64,000 nucleotides of DNA, taken from the NCBI GenBank assembly GCA_034190875.2, contig CM067358.1, positions 54,737,217 to 54,801,216 on the forward strand, given 5' to 3'. Every line of letters starts with the position of its first letter. Position 1 is the stretch's first letter. The translations under genes were made by a program, and so were the position numbers. Below are positions 13,801 through 24,394 of this stretch, one piece after another. Under the pieces are notes generated by a model. That model was given only the letters and a program-made list of their open reading frames with translations, was not told where the DNA came from and did not search any database. This DNA is from Urechis unicinctus. Lineage: Eukaryota > Annelida > Polychaeta > Xenopneusta > Urechidae.

Positions 13801-16800
13801 CAGAACAAAACACGACTCTAAGAGTTTGGTGGGTTTGGGTCTGGGAGAGGTGGGGGTGTGACTAGATGAGGACAGCGGGGGAGGGGGCTTGGCAGGCGAG
13901 TCTTGACTAGAGTAAGTATGTGTGGGTGAGGTCTGGGGACTTGTATAGAAGTCCCGTGCTGTCCTCACATCCTCTTTGAAGGCATTGAGCAGATCCTGGG
14001 CCCAGGCGTCTCTGCCAGCCATGTTCTCATCATAACGCACCCAGTGGGACCGAGAATCACCTGCAACATCACAGTTTCACAGAGAACAGTAGCAAGCCAC
14101 AATACAACAAGATCATAGATTAGAATACACTGGGGTAGCTACTGACCAGCCGCGTGATAGGGGTAGTAATCCAGAGTGAGCTTGAAGAGTGTGATCTGCA
14201 TGGCACCCCCCTCCACCTTGCGCCGACTCTCTTCATCCTCTGGAATCCAGCAAACGTCACATGACAAGTGGAACGTACACTCCTAACAGCTTAACAGCAC
14301 TGTGACGAGGGGAAACTCACCTGGGCAGGCATCGTCACAGAGGTGCAGGTCGACACGCCCTGTGTACAGGTGGTATGATGTCTCAATGATGTCATAACGT
14401 TCAAACAGCGTCCTCATTGTGTGCCGAGCTTTGTTGCTGGAGGCCCCTTGTTGTCGTTGGGGCGGGGGTTGTGTAGGGGCATGTTTGGCTTGACTGGCCG
14501 AGTGAGTCGGTGACATGTTTTTACTCTGTTTCTGTAATCACATCAGACAATGCCAAACTATTCCATACACACAGATCTGCTTCACTTATCATCTTATTAA
14601 AATGCACCTTGATTTTGTCGGCAGCCATTTTTTTGCTGAGCTGTGCTGATCGTTTTACAACATCCCTGAGTGAGTTGATGAAGACAAGAGCTGCTTTGAG
14701 TTGAGAGTCAGTGAGCACCCATAAGAGATCATCCAGGTTCACTTGTAACCGCGACGCTACCAAACTGGAATCTGTCAACATACAACACACACAGGGTAGA
14801 CCTCCATCCCATTTGCGGTATCACCTTAAGAATATTGTTTATCAGAGCAATCGTCATGTGACATTATATCTCAATGAATGTGGACTCAAGTCAGTGTACC
14901 AGAACAACCTGGCCACATGCAAGCTACACAACAAATCAGCAAAACTCACCCACCATCTTCTTTTTGAGTGTAATTCTAATTTTACTCTGATTAGCAATAA
15001 GTCTGAGTGGCGTAGTAGGCAAGTTGGCGTCCGCACTGTCTAAAGCATTGGCTTCTATTCTCAATGTTTGCCACTCTGCCTCTTTAAACAGGATGATCTC
15101 GCCAGAGATGTCATCTTTGATGCGAGTGAGACGCAAATCGCCATGCTGCCATGTCGGGGTTTTGCTTTGGATCAGGATACGAGACAGCTGGAATCAATCA
15201 CCAACAATCACAAGACAGCTGGAATCAATCACCAGCAATCACAAGACAGCTGGAATCAATCACCAACAATAACAAGTCGGTCGGTAAAGACAGTCATCTA
15301 CTCTTACCCACTCATTTGATAGTATTCTCACTTCATCGAATGCATATGTGTGTATGCATGCACATCAATAAGGGTCACTCTTGAAGTATTGTAAGCAGGT
15401 TCAGTTGGGGTAACTTTTAAGCTCAATGTCATTGGCTTATTTGAATATTAGGGTTTAGGGTGGAGTAAATGTGGGGATTAGGGTAGGTTGGTAGCAGGGA
15501 TTAAGGTGCAAAGGTTTAAGGTACCAGCAGTAATACTGCTCATTCTTAATATAATAATCATTCTGAAGTGAATATTTAACAAATATGCTGTCATTCACAT
15601 GAGTCAATCCCTGTGGACACTGGTGTGGCTATTCCACCTGGATCAAAGTTAACCTTGCCCTGGATTCACCTGTTAACACTCACCTGTATAGAGGCATGGA
15701 ATTTGAGTGCTCTGAAGTTTACCACCACAGAGTTGATGGACACAAACATTCCATCAATGATCCGCTCAGCAAAGCCATACTTTCCACCAGAACTGTTAAA
15801 CAAAGAATGGTTTGTTGAATGAAGCTACACTACGAGTGAGGCAGTTTAAGATTGTACTAGCGATGACGGAGTAATATGTGGCACCTGTAACTGGAGGTGG
15901 AGCCGTGACTGGACACATCTCGGGGGGTCTCACATGTCTCCATATCAATCACAACCTCATCCAAATACTGTTACCACAGAGCAACAGAAACAGGAACAAC
16001 ACTCAAAGTGTGAAATGGTATGTGAGGTACACATGCATTTCATGTACCTGTAACAGGTCTCTCTACACACGGTGAGTATAACCTTCCACATTTAATATTA
16101 CTAAGGCTATTTTACTTAAGGTGAACTTGATTGAGGAGGAGACATTAGGCATGATGTAAAATCATTATCACTTAAGAGATGCAGTCATTACTCAAAGGAA
16201 TAACTATTGCCCCAAATGGATTTTGGGTCCCTGGAATTGATTGACAGATTTCCTTGATGTAACCTGTGGGTGTGGAGCATTTTGAATCAGCTAATTGCAT
16301 CCCACTTTGGATTCATAACAGTTTATGCTTTTCATGAATCTATAATAAGCACACTGATTGACAGGAGATACAATCAAGTGTCACCAACTCACTAGTCGGA
16401 TGGGTTGGCTCTTGAGCTTCGTCCATTGGATCTGTATCAAATCACACACAACATACACACAAACATAGTTACCATACAAACTATGCAGGTCAAGAATTTC
16501 ATATTGGAATATCAAACAGCATGTATTGACAACAAATAAGAACAGTTTGATATCACTATACTATATGCCCTAACATTAGTGACTACGAGTGCCTGTTCAC
16601 AACAGTGGAGCTTCAGCTGACTTACCTTGAGAGCTAACTTGTTGCATGTTGCACGTTTGAGCCTTAGCCATGATGGTAGGTCCATGAGTTCAGTAAGTAC
16701 ATGGTCATCCAAAACAAGGTTATTGAGTTCACTTTCACCCTTCAATGTACTCACATTGATCTGGTCAGGGGAGAGATTTTTGGTGAACCTACAAGGAAGA

Positions 16801-17524
16801 TAAATTTTACCATTCCATTCAACAGGGAGTATATACCTGATACAATAGTCTCCCTACAACATACAGACTACCTTCAGGTTAAAGCAATCTTTGACATGGC
16901 CTAAACAAGCATACACTATACACACATATTAGAAAAATACACAGCCTTGATAAGTAGTCTATATGTGATTCGCATTATATTGATGAATTAGAACATGGCA
17001 ATATTAATGAATAATGGATATTCAAATTAGATCTGATGTACGGCTTATTGCCAGTCTCTGTTGAGAGGCATTTCAACTCTAGGAGGTGTGCAACAGAGAT
17101 TGAAAGCAGAACCAAGGATTCTGTGAGAGTCGATCTTCATTCACCCTCATATGACATCATCATATTCATAATCATTCAATGACCTGGTCGAAAAGAAATT
17201 GTGATCATACAAACTGATTGTGATGGATGCTGATCAAATACCAATTGAACTAAACTGAATTTTGCACAATTTAGGCTGCTAGCAAAAAAACCCTAGACGC
17301 TCCGAGGTGGGTTTATGACAGAGAAGGTCGTTATACGTTATAATTGGACAGGTCAAATCAAATCACTGCCCTGGTCGAGTGACAGATAACAATGACAGCT
17401 GATTGTTGACACGGAACAGAACAAGATTCAAACACCCAGAACAATGTGCTTGATTAACACTGTCTTACTTGGATAGATGTTTAAGTATCTGTCCTTTTAT
17501 TAGTCCAGCCATTGTGATATGCAG
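4828..17524 (-). CDS. BLTP3: BLTP3 / UHRF1BP1L-like bridge lipid-transfer protein (18 coding exons)
   Basis: Minus-strand exons, 5' to 3': 17524-17469 (ATG at 17512), 16788-16626, 16431-16393, 15967-15885, 15792-15684, 15187-14950, 14771-14608, 14531-14321, 14239-14147, 14060-13629, 11643-11537, 11323-11258, 11146-10012, 9838-9216, 9135-8985, 6966-6710, 6061-5953, 5306-4828. Phases agree throughout and give 1500 aa; the human paralogues are about 1440-1464 aa. The N terminus is a chorein domain: MAGLIKGQILKHLSKFTKNL, then STLKGESELNNLVLDD and IQWTKLKSQPIRL. YGFAERIIDGMFVSINSVVV, DDLLWVLTDSQLKA and a Ser/Pro-rich middle follow. The last ~100 residues form a coiled coil (SLEQENDRLRRHLEKI onward). 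Family knowledge: BLTP3A/B are rod-shaped proteins moving bulk lipid at endosome, lysosome and Golgi-vesicle contacts; the coiled coil helps targeting. Large introns (17468-16789, 13628-11644, 8984-6967) hold minisatellites or non-coding sequence. Confidence 0.93.
6070..6634. repeat. 23-bp minisatellite in BLTP3 intron, ~24 copies
   Basis: The core unit reads CAGCCAGTCACAGACAATGT plus CAC. Variants replace CAGACA with TGGTA. It fills most of the 648-bp intron upstream of the 6061-5953 exon and starts about 10 bp from that exon's acceptor (CTCTGCC side). Open frames through it are artefacts of the unit. Confidence 0.92.
7412..7543. repeat. 44-bp direct repeat, 3 near-identical copies
   Basis: The copies start at 7412, 7456 and 7500 with CAGGTCTGTACAGGGCATAC. 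A more degenerate run built on GACCCAGGTTGCCT-like blocks precedes it (7055-7380). Both lie in the 8984-6967 intron of BLTP3. Confidence 0.9.
8515..8598. repeat. 21-bp tandem repeat, 4 copies
   Basis: The unit AGTGGCCACTCCAAGCTGCT plus C contains the palindrome TGGCCA. It lies in the same BLTP3 intron as the 7412 repeat. Confidence 0.9.
8752..8915. repeat. Degenerate ~34-bp tandem repeat, ~5 copies
   Basis: The shared blocks are GTCAGGTCAAAGGTGAGTCT and GATCAAGTCATAT, with indels between copies. It ends about 70 bp from the donor of the 9135-8985 exon. The unit contains AGGTGAGT, which on + looks like a donor but lies on the antisense strand of the gene. Confidence 0.75.
9887..9992. repeat. 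~33-bp tandem repeat, ~3 copies
   Basis: Units contain CACATAGAACAATAGCCTTT and AAACAATAGCCTC. It occupies more than half of the 173-bp intron between the 11146-10012 and 9838-9216 exons of BLTP3 and ends about 20 bp from the donor. Confidence 0.88.
12278..12340 (-). CDS. Candidate 63-nt cassette exon of BLTP3 with GC donor
   Basis: Inside the intron between the 14060-13629 and 11643-11537 exons, a TTCCAG acceptor is followed by 21 open codons (GLPEHIDDPLKPDDPSNELC then F) and a GCAAGA donor-like end. Both ends are phase 1, exactly the phase of the flanking exons, so inclusion adds 21 residues without a shift. If the GC donor is not used, the frame reads FGKN then stops and the piece would act as a poison or terminal exon. 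I recall no insert at this position in the human proteins. A real exon is an inference from phase, open frame and splice signals. Confidence 0.45.
12600..13062. repeat. 31-bp minisatellite, ~14 copies
   Basis: The core GCAATGCTGGTGATGGTCTG plus TTGTCTGTTAA is regular from about 12670 to 12860 and degenerate at both ends. It lies in the large BLTP3 intron after the 14060-13629 exon and is directly followed by a second, unrelated array. Confidence 0.92.
13064..13605. repeat. 23-bp minisatellite, ~23 copies
   Basis: The unit is CTAGTACCCATGACACAGCA plus TCG, with variants (CACAGC, CATAAC, and short units lacking ACAC). It ends 24 bp from the donor of the 14060-13629 BLTP3 exon. Confidence 0.92.
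15182..15274. repeat. 31-bp triplication containing the exon-6 splice acceptor of BLTP3
   Basis: Three copies begin AGACAGCTGGAATCAATCAC. Read on the minus strand, each copy carries TTGATTCCAG|CTGTCT, the acceptor used for the 15187-14950 exon, so two extra acceptor copies lie 31 and 62 nt upstream. Use of an upstream copy would shift the frame, because 31 is not a multiple of 3. Confidence 0.9.
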
Positions 17525-18369
17525 CTAGACAAAGCAAAAGCGTAAAGCAAACAAATTATCATCTGTCAAATCGGAGACAAGTCAGCCATGACTAAAGATA
17601 TTTTCTGCGAGCCTGTTGTTTTGTAACTTCAACTAGTATGGTGTGCCATAAAAGTCAAAAGATCCAATCACTGCCATCATGTCCCATCTGAAATCGACTT
17701 CACCCGAAAAAACCCGACAAACTTCATAAACTAATAACGCTACCGGCAAAAAACACTCCAATCATTTTAGTCACATAATAAATAAAGGAGATGATAAAAT
17801 TAAATTATTTACCTACTTAATGAATAGCTATTATCCAAAAAGATAAAGAAAAGATAATTCTGGATTATGATATATCAATATTAAAGATTAATTTAGATCA
17901 AAAGTCATATCAATAACTGATTTTTTTGTTAAACTTAAGATATGTTCAATATGATGGGTTATATACGTGTCATTCACATGCACTAGCACAAATTTTAGAA
18001 TCAAAACTAATTACTAAATACTTCCCATGAACCGAGGAAGAAGTATAGTCTTAAAGCCTAAAGGGCGTATATTATTATGTGACATATTATAATGACACCT
18101 TCGTAACAAATTAAACGTACATAAATACCCTGTTCATCATCTCTTCATCACAGTGATCCATTGGGGACCCTATATTTATTCCCTTCACCTGTCTGTTCGT
18201 CGAATGAACCAGTGAGGCCCTCTACATCATCACAGTTATCTAGCTACCCGATATATATATTCACTTAATCATTCCTTCTGTAATATGACCCTTTTCGTCA
18301 CCCCTTCATCAGAGTAACCCAATATATCTTATTTCTTTAGTGCGTCGAAAATATTGTTAATATACTCAC

Positions 18370-18480
18370 ATAGTACGTTGATTACTGGTGGCGCTGATGG
18401 ATAGAAGAATAACTGAATAAGATACGCTGATACTTTCTTCGCGGCAGCTCTGACTCCAAGAAGATGAAGAAACGTACAGA
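18370..18480 (-). other. Candidate non-coding first exon of BLTP3
   Basis: On the minus strand a strong donor, CTAT|GTGAGTATA, ends at 18370. The BLTP3 start-codon exon has a good acceptor just before its ATG (TTTGTCTAG|CTGCATATCACAATGG), implying an upstream 5' UTR exon. The right boundary is not defined; I place it just below the CACGTG box. Confidence 0.4.
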
Positions 18481-18482
18481 GT

Positions 18483-18488
18483 CACGTG
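18483..18488. promoter_or_regulatory. CACGTG E-box near the BLTP3 5' end
   Basis: GTCACGTGAT contains a perfect palindromic E-box, close to the TFEB/MITF CLEAR core (GTCACGTGAC). It sits at the upstream edge of the inferred BLTP3 first exon. A lysosome-linked regulator would suit a BLTP3-type gene, but this is inference. Confidence 0.35.
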
Positions 18489-18920
18489 ATCAAATGTTGA
18501 ACGCTCTCTTCGCCGATTTTTTTCGTTTCGTAATTCATGCATCTAAAGAAGCTAGCGCAGTCCAGATTTAATGTTTTTACCATGTATTTAGTGCGTATTT
18601 ATTGCAGCAGGTGTATCATATAAAATCGGTTTCCATGATATCTGGCATGCAAGTGCATGCGAGCGCTGGGCGCGACGTCTTAGCCTATATCAAGGAGTTG
18701 GAACCAATAGTCTTTACTTATTTAACTCGATAATTGCCTCTACCAAATACTTAGCCCACTCATGCATCTGCTCATTAGAACAAATGATCTGATGAAGAAT
18801 GATTAACCTTATCGACGTATTTTCAGCTCCATTTGACAAACATAAATAGGTGACCCTGAGATGGAGTTTTACTTATGTCAATTGCTGAAACATTGCCATT
18901 TACATTATAACAGTCACGAC

Positions 18921-18999
18921 ATCGATCCAACGTTGAATCAACGTTGAAAACGGTTGTCAACTTTCAAAACCAAATTTCAACGTTGATTCAATGTTGCGA
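18921..18999. mobile_element. Short palindromic repeat of the CAACGTTGATTCAACGTTG type
   Basis: The left arm reads ATCGATCCAACGTTGAATCA and the right arm TTGATTCAATGTTGCGAT, around a GGTTGTCAACTTTCAAAACC centre. Sequences of this form are, from memory, scattered through many marine animal genomes. Probably a non-autonomous element; no target duplication was resolved. Confidence 0.45.
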
Positions 19000-19393
19000 T
19001 GCTATCTGGGTCTGTTCTATGGCCAAGTGCATCCCCCGGTGCATCCCTCCCCGGGATCCCTCTCTATCGCTCCTTCGCGATATATAATAACATATGAGCC
19101 TATATGTCATAATTTGACAGACAGACTGGTGACGTGAAGGATATAGGGTAACTAATCTGCTAATGGGTTACCATGTTGGGTCTCATCAGCTCATCGCTTC
19201 TTCGATTAACTGGCTTATGAGCTGTGCTGCGCTTTCGTGGAAATAACATATTTTCTTTTTTACTATCTTTATCATATTTTTTTCATAAGTTGCATACTAT
19301 GATCTTTATATTATAATATGTTTCTATTACAACAAATCTGGCGGTAAGAATTAAATCATAAACATATAATATGTAAACAGATATCAGTTAACA

Positions 19394-19417
19394 ACTTCCG
19401 GTGCTGAATTTCACGTG
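19394..19417. promoter_or_regulatory. ETS site plus CACGTG box upstream of SSBP1
   Basis: ACTTCCGGT (19394-19402) is the reverse complement of the ETS/GABP core ACCGGAAGT, and TTCACGTGAA is centred on 19412-19417. They lie 68-91 bp upstream of the SSBP1 start codon. GABP-type control is well known for nuclear genes encoding mitochondrial proteins, so the context fits. Confidence 0.55.
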
Positions 19418-19484
19418 AACTGAACAAATTACCACCTCTCGTTTCAGGAAACCTCGTAAAAGTTGCCGACCAATATCAACCAAA

Positions 19485-21784
19485 ATGTTCAAAAGATTAC
19501 TCCCGGTACAACGTACATTATATTTTGTGATGTCAATATCAAATGATTTGGTATGCCGCGAAGACTATTACAGCACTTATTATCGCTCAAGTCAAGCGTC
19601 AATATTCCACTGATTCTGCATCCCAATTGGGGGGGGGGGGGGGGGTCAACAGTAAGGGATAGGAGCCACATTTCCTGTCTCATACTTAGAATAACAGTGA
19701 AGTCATTCCACAAGAATTTTATAATTTAGAAGAATCTAATAAGATAGGTCAATTAGTACAAAGTTATTGAGGTTTTGAATTTCATGGGATATCCCAGTTT
19801 TCTGCCAGAATTGACAGGATGAAAGCCAATGTTGTTAGAGAGGTATTCAAATGCGAATTGCTTAACTGCAATAGTTATTAATATTTGTGTGCCAATACGC
19901 AGCTTATATAAGGCTGGGGTGAACTTGTCATAAACTCGGTATTAGCCGTGCACGACGTCTTATTGATGTATATATTTATATTACCGTCCTGGGCGGCTAA
20001 CTCAGTATGTACTCTATGAACGAATCTGACACCAACCGTGGTACACAGAATCTCTTGGAAGTGTAAATTCATGGTGGTGCCCTTTGCGACGAGCAGCTCG
20101 TGCGACACCAGAGCAACTGTCGGTAGCTCAACATATACTCAGTGAACCTTAACTTCTGTATTCTGTTCAGTGCTGTTCAGTGTTGCAGGGACAAAGTAGT
20201 TGTAGAGGCAATGTGTTTGATTGTGAATTTAAAAATCTATGTAGCTAGTGTCTTTGAGTATATTCCAGATTATGTTTGTCAACTATATACACTGTAACAC
20301 ACAATATTGTTGTAACAGCTAAGACCTGATTAAATTGGCAAGAGAATGCATCATTGATACAACTCCCATGTCAAATGGGACAATTGACGCTAGTTCTTAT
20401 TGAAGGGCCACCATTTCCAGGGTTATTCCAAACATGACAGCACCCCTATGGATTTGTTTGAGTCCGGGATCAATAATTTGATATCCTTTTGGACGAGTAT
20501 TGTGGGTGCACAACCTGCTGTGAGCTTTATGTTTGGGCCTGAAGTCCGATCACCTAAATCATTGTCGCCATTCACGCAAATGATGAAGCAATCATCTCAA
20601 TGCATCCAGTGAACATGAGTCTGGGTAACAGTAAATAATGGAAACAATATTGATGCTTTGAACAGGTACAATACAGTTTCTCATTTTTTTGAGATAGCTA
20701 TTGTTAACCCTTTACAACCAGTTTGAAGGAAATTGTAAAACCATTTCTGGTCTGACCTTGTGTGACCTCAGGTGGTGCAGAGAACTGTGACTAGAAGCAA
20801 TGTGTGCAGTTTTGCATCCGATGCTAACCTAACACAGTCTCTAGGGAAAATGTCCAACCAAGGACTAAAGCCTACATTGACAGGAGAGAGAAGTAAGTGG
20901 TCATTTGATATGCCATAACTATCAGTCAGTCGTCAACCAGATGTAACGTTTGGCTCACTTCATTGTGTGTTGATTAGGTGTGAACAGTGTGACCCTCATA
21001 GGTCGTTTGGGACGAGATCCGGAGGCACGAGGAACTGAAGAGCGTCCTGTGACGTTACTCTCCATGGCCACTTCCGTTAATTTCAAAACACAAGAAGGTT
21101 TGCCACCAGATCAGCTAGCTTTGGCTACCAGGCATCAGTCGCTTGACCACAGTATGCTTACATTTCCTTCTGCTTTATATCCTAAGCTTAAACTCTCTGT
21201 TTATATTATCAGGAACATACATCCAGAAAACAGAGTGGCACAGAGTGTCAGTGTTTGCACCAGTCATCAGAGAAATGGTCATACGGACTGTTGGCAAAGG
21301 GTTGGTGTTTCTCATGTATTTTTTTTTCCAACTTAATAAATCTCATTTCGATATTTTTAGTGATTTAGACTCTCAGTGAGCCTCTTATGTAGTTGGGTCT
21401 CTAAAGGGAAATCTTGGCAAATTATTGTTTCCAGGGACCGTGTGTATGTCCAAGGCTCGCTGAGTTACAGCACGTATCAAAACCAAAGTGGTGAGACTGT
21501 CAAGGCAGCCAACATTATTGCTAGTAAGTGTAATCTTATCTGGCACTAAATAATATTAATAGAGATAATATATTTCTGTTTCAGTCTACGCCTTGTTCAT
21601 AAGTGTTTGTGTGTAATCACTCTGAAGATGTCCAGTTTATGTAACATAAAGTATGTATGTTGCAGATGAAGTTATTCTCCTCTCAAGGAAACAAGCTATG
21701 ACAGATATAGGCCAGTCTGAAGCAGAGGTGCTCTCACCAACTGAAGAGTACATCCACTTTGAAGATGAAAAGCCCTCACATTAA
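19485..21784 (+). CDS. SSBP1: Mitochondrial single-stranded DNA-binding protein (6 exons)
   Basis: Exons 19485-19505, 20772-20892, 20978-21097, 21213-21300, 21435-21523 and 21666-21784 join in frame to 185 aa. Family knowledge: mtSSB coats single-stranded mitochondrial DNA during replication and stimulates Twinkle and polymerase gamma. The N terminus (MFKRLLP then VVQRTVTR) is basic and amphipathic, suiting a mitochondrial presequence. The OB-fold blocks are VNSVTLIGRLGRDPEARGTE, PVTLLSMATSVNF, TEWHRVSVFAPVIREM, DRVYVQGSLSYSTY and ANIIANEVILLS. The human protein is 148 aa; this one has about 19 extra residues before the OB fold and a longer, acidic C terminus (LSPTEEYIHFEDEKPSH). The start was chosen because MF plus basic residues matches the family and the 21-nt exon ends at a GT donor in phase 0. 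Intron 1 contains a G17 tract (19629-19645). Confidence 0.93.
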
Positions 21785-22362
21785 TTCACTAATGGATTAT
21801 TTGACTGCCATTTTAAAAACCGGCTCTACTGAGCCATGGTGTGATATGTATGAGCCAAACAACAGAAATCTAAACAGAGTTCATTGACTATGGAGTGCCA
21901 GCAACAACCTGTCTTAATGCTGTCACATCACGCGATGTTAATGGATGGCGTAGCCAAACTGAGACATTAAACCAGAAAGTGTTCAGCTGTTGTGTCAGTA
22001 TTTTCTTATCAAGTGTTCAATATAAAAGCAGTTGTTAGAATACACTATTGAAGTGTGAGAGAATGGGTCCAAGTGAGAGGGAAGGCATTCACAATGACCA
22101 GAACACCCTCTTCTGTCGCCATGTATCCATGTTGCTCAGGTTGTGTCTCCCATCACTGAATGAGAAGCCAGACAAGGCTGATGGCAAACAAAACATTGAC
22201 ATCAAAACAGATGATTTGGTGTTTAATTTCAAGGGTCCGACATGTTGAAAACTTGAAATAACAAAAGAACATGTTTGAAATGACATGGCAATCTTTGTTC
22301 TCAAAGCTATGAATGTGATGAGGTGAGTACATTCCAATATTCCTTCACAAACAACTAAGACA

Positions 22363-22368
22363 AATAAA
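22363..22368 (+). terminator. Candidate AATAAA poly(A) signal of SSBP1
   Basis: AATAAA lies 579 bp after the SSBP1 stop codon with no better plus-strand signal seen before it. The implied 3' UTR contains only short non-conserved open frames. Confidence 0.4.
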
Positions 22369-22384
22369 CCAACAGCTTTGACAT

Positions 22385-24394
22385 AGTGAGGGGGCTAGCA
22401 CTTAAATTGTGGTCGTGTCTGAAGTAAGAAGTGGTAGGAAGAGATGCAGGTTAGGGAGAAGACAAGAAGTAGAGTTAGCACCGGTCAAAGAATTCTAGTC
22501 TCTCCTAGAGAAAACAGTCTACAGTCAGTAAGTCTTGCTTTACCAGCCAGGTCGGTGACAATACAGACAAATGTCGGATAAGATTAGCATCATATACCCT
22601 GATAACAAAAGGTGCAGTGGGACACTTCACAGTGAACTAACAGCAAGTGGAGTATGACTTGCTACTGAGGGCCCTGACGTTAGCACAGCTCTGACTCTAT
22701 GTTGATATGTCATGTCAGCAAACATCCTTCTCACCAGGCAGCCTCATAACAATGAACACGCAATGGTAACACCCAACATCCACAGCCAGGACAGGCGTGT
22801 CACTCCAACAAGCACGTTGAAGTAATACCCAACAAAGATACCAACTGCCTTGAACCAATCCAACACACGTTTGACTAGCACGCACACGAATGAATATCAT
22901 CACCAGGAAAATAACTAACCGCATTCAACATTTGGTGATGACAAACCAATTAAACCATTGCAATTGCACACAAACATCACCATGGAAACCAATAAGACCA
23001 TTGCAATTGCACACAAACATCACCATGGAAACCAATGAGACCATTGCAAATGCACACAAACATCACCATGGATATAATAAAACCAAGTTGAATAATGAGG
23101 ACAGCATCAAATTCTAACATCCGGCTGTCCATCACAAACACTGCTACTACAGTTAAGGTTAATGTGTAGCAAACTAAGTTAATTACCCATTACAAACACG
23201 GCAAACAAGAGAAGTCTTAAAAATTAATAACTGTAGAAGGTACCAGAGAAATGATCATGCAGTCCACAAACTAACACTGTGAGCGTGGATGGGGTCTCGT
23301 TGGTACTCCTTGTCTACACATCCTAACAAAGATCAAACAACATAACCCCTTTGGTTAATGAGTATTTCAAAAATATCCCAACAACTGTAAAGCAGAAATA
23401 ACAAGATATCATGAGTAAGAATTCACATTGCAAATGGATATAAATATTTGTTCCCATGTAAGAAAAAAAATTAACTTTGTGCAAGAAAAAAAAAAAGACA
23501 ATGCCAAAGATGTTTTTAAACATAACTCATACATAAATAACAGTACGGGTTAAATGATATAAATTCATTTAAGAAAACAGATTATTAGTACATCAGAATA
23601 GCAATCCTTATGGTCTACAGATTAGACTCTTCAAATGCTCAATAAGCAAGAAAATCTACCAGATGTATTAATCTAAACATGGTGTTCTCTGAGAAGACAG
23701 ATATCCTGGGAACAACTTGTACTGATGATCACTGGTGTCACCAGCTCCACTAGATTCGTTACGAATGCCAGGAAAATGTCCGGGCCTAAAACAGCCTCAA
23801 ACTGGGTCCAATGGATTATTCCAGCCTAAAACCTAATCGCCACTTAACTTGGCTTGCCTTCATTACTAAAGTGTCAAAGCTGATAATATGCAGCAACTGT
23901 TACGCTTAAGTCAAATTCAACAAAAACACAAATTCTTGGAGAAGGAACTCCAATATAACCAACGAGGAAGCAGATAGTAATCCTAGTAGCCTGATGTCAC
24001 CCCTGGTGGAGGGGCAATCAGTGTTCAGGGTACAGAGAGACTGGGACAATCAAAGCTGCACCGGTCATCTGCAAGTGCATTTCTGGACCATTTCAGGGTT
24101 GTCAGTGAATGTCAGTGGTTCTGTTCCTCTAAACTGAACCAATAAAAGTGCCAGGTAGGAGGCGGTGGGAGCACAGCAGTACGGTAGAAAGGCGCCCCGG
24201 TAGACCGGCCCCAAGCACCAGCACAATCATGGCACACATACTCTGGCTTACTCCTGAAAGACGGTTGAAATGGCCCTTCCCACAAGTAGAGTCTCGATAA
24301 CCATCCAGCTGCTGCCATAACCACATGGCATCTGCTGCTAAAACCATGAGGTACCTGCTATAACCACAAAGTACTTGCTATAACCACATGGTAG
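22385..24394. other. Convergent intergenic region SSBP1 / ORP, including ORP 3' UTR
   Basis: This is AT-rich sequence between two converging genes. The minus-strand 3' UTR of the ORP gene must occupy part of it, but I found no clear minus-strand AATAAA. A 43-bp tandem repeat sits at 22955-23074. No conserved coding block was seen. Confidence 0.55.
22955..23074. repeat. 43-bp tandem repeat, ~3 copies
   Basis: Copies starting at 22955, 22998 and 23041 share CCATTGCAATTGCACACAAA and CATCACCATGGA. The third copy is diverged. Confidence 0.88.

Noticed and set aside
15440..15520. TTAGGG-like words, possible interstitial telomere repeat
   Set aside because: Only a few non-tandem GGGTTTAGGGT-like words inside an intron; no array.
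20400..20612. 70-codon frame in SSBP1 intron 1
   Set aside because: No splice phase fit with the flanking SSBP1 exons and no recognised motif.
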